A DNA stretch of 40,968 nucleotides, from IMG/VR virus record IMGVR_UViG_3300049482_000096, positions 1 through 40,968 of that record. The stretch is one strand, 5' to 3'. Shown one piece after another: positions 40,326-40,968 of the stretch (positions are counted from its first letter, which is position 1; the number at the start of each line of letters is the position of its first letter). The notes under the pieces were generated by a model. It did no database searches. It had not been told where the DNA came from and saw only the letters and a program-made list of their open reading frames with translations. The DNA is from a virus. A program made the position numbers and the translations under genes.

Positions 40326-40408
40326 ATCACCTCACATCGTTAAGTGTTATACAGTATGAGTAATGCATGTGACGGGCCAACTATCGACCCTAATAAAATC
40401 AACCACTT

Positions 40409-40422
40409 AGACGGGTTCGTCT
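40409..40422. other. Small hairpin in the 40326-40564 gap
   Basis: AGACG and CGTCT pair over 5 bp around GGTT. The 239-base gap between leftward genes otherwise shows no gene; a T-run does not follow the stem on either strand. Possibly a weak transcript element between 40565 and 40325. Confidence 0.25.
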
Positions 40423-40564
40423 CAAAATAATATGAATATTTTATAGTCATCGAAGTGAATCAGGAGGAGAAAACGACCAAAACCCCAGCAGAATCACACA
40501 CTCACAGAGGTGACGAACTATTAGACAGGCAACAGAGATTTAGACACAAGCACGGCGGACACCA

Positions 40565-40837
40565 TCAATCCCCATTTATTCGACGTGCCCGTTCTTGGGC
40601 CTCAACGCGAGATACGGCGGGACTGGAGGCAAAAACCGAAACAGACCCGTTCTCATTAAGTCTAGTGATAAACCACTCATCACCCGCCAAAAACTGTTTC
40701 ACGCTCTTCTTACAATACAACTTCGTCTGTTTATTAAAACGTCTATTTAATATACCAAGGGCGACGCCCTTACTGAATGTCATATTATACTCATGCACAT
40801 AATCATAAATTTCCTTATGCAACTCTTCGTGTGTCAT
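40565..40837 (-). CDS. First leftward gene at the right end, hypothetical
   Basis: This 90-residue protein has GAGG before its ATG. The middle contains VALGILNRRFNKQTKLYCKK, and the N-terminus is acidic and helical (MTHEELHKEIYDYVHEYN). It is the first gene after the strong right-end promoter and so likely made at once after infection. No family recognised. Confidence 0.6.
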   Translation of the reverse strand: MTHEELHKEIYDYVHEYNMTFSKGVALGILNRRFNKQTKLYCKKSVKQFLAGDEWFITRLNENGSVSVFASSPAVSRVEAQERARRINGD

Positions 40838-40862
40838 ACGAGTACCTCACTTCCTCACTAAA

Positions 40863-40891
40863 TATATATAATAGGGTGGATAACGAGTCAA
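40863..40891 (-). promoter_or_regulatory. Strong leftward early promoter
   Basis: Read leftward, TTGACT (40891-40886) and TATATA (40868-40863) are separated by exactly 17 bases. The start of transcription would be near 40856 with a short leader and GAGG before the ATG at 40837. It is the best sigma70 match in the window and should drive early leftward transcription with host polymerase. Confidence 0.65.
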
Positions 40892-40915
40892 CGAGAATGC
40901 GACCAATCCAAATAC

Positions 40916-40930
40916 ACGTATACACAATAT
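40916..40930 (-). repeat. Right copy of 15-bp terminal inverted motif
   Basis: Exact reverse complement of 30-44, followed rightward by gtcat and a run of nine G. Both ends thus carry the motif in inward orientation. See the left copy for interpretation. Confidence 0.6.
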
Positions 40931-40968
40931 GTCATGGGGGGGGGTGGCCCCATATCCCTGTATTATAA

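Noticed and set aside
40455-40802. Rightward 115-residue frame at the right end
   Set aside because: It is antisense to the well-supported leftward gene 40565-40837, and its apparent GTG start precedes rather than follows the AGGAGG sequence, so no ribosome site supports it.
1-40968. CRISPR array, insertion sequence, integrase or attachment site
   Set aside because: No regularly spaced repeat array, transposase or recombinase signature was seen in any frame.

Overview
This window looks like a complete or near-complete genome of a virulent tailed phage of podovirus type that infects a Gram-negative host. The evidence is a full packaging, head and tail block (small and large terminase, portal, scaffold, an N4-gp56-like capsid protein, nozzle-like proteins, a fibre and ejection-type proteins), a Gram-negative lysis cassette that includes a spanin-like lipoprotein, and no integrase, repressor or flanking host genes. 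I recognise no phage-type RNA polymerase, and the promoters I can see are sigma70-like, so transcription probably uses the host enzyme throughout. The host genus cannot be read from the sequence.

Layout. 1-518 is non-coding, with a G-run, a 15-base motif repeated in inverted orientation at the right end, and a cluster of ggtac-containing repeats. 519-21803 is one rightward structural block: appendage proteins (two of them tandem paralogues), TerS, TerL, portal, scaffold, capsid, small head proteins, adaptor/connector and nozzle proteins, a 701-residue fibre, a GNAT acetyltransferase and three or four internal-virion-type proteins. 21762-27856 is the leftward replication block: Cas4/RecB-like nuclease, Sak4-like ATPase, a small protein, a DUF669-like single-strand binding protein, family A DNA polymerase with a remnant uracil-glycosylase-like N-terminus, a 49-residue protein and a P-loop ATPase that may be the replicative helicase. 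The structural and replication blocks collide tail to tail with a 42-bp coding overlap.

27975-30315 is a rightward lysis unit (membrane/coiled-coil protein, spanin-like overlapping pair, NlpC/P60 endolysin) followed by a metallophosphoesterase. 30323-33780 is a leftward accessory unit with a QueC-like PP-loop ATPase, a glycine-rich adhesin-like protein, a surface alpha/beta-hydrolase lipoprotein and zinc-binding small proteins. 33830-34969 is an isolated rightward collagen-like gene with its own promoter and terminator.

35007-40837 is mostly leftward: many small genes, often joined by ATGA start/stop overlaps, read from a strong promoter near the right end. In its middle (36030-36219) lies a stretch with a possible leader peptide, a 16-bp inverted repeat, an embedded promoter and a cloverleaf-like fold. 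An AGTGTWAC motif recurs in front of several gene groups and may be a phage regulatory site.
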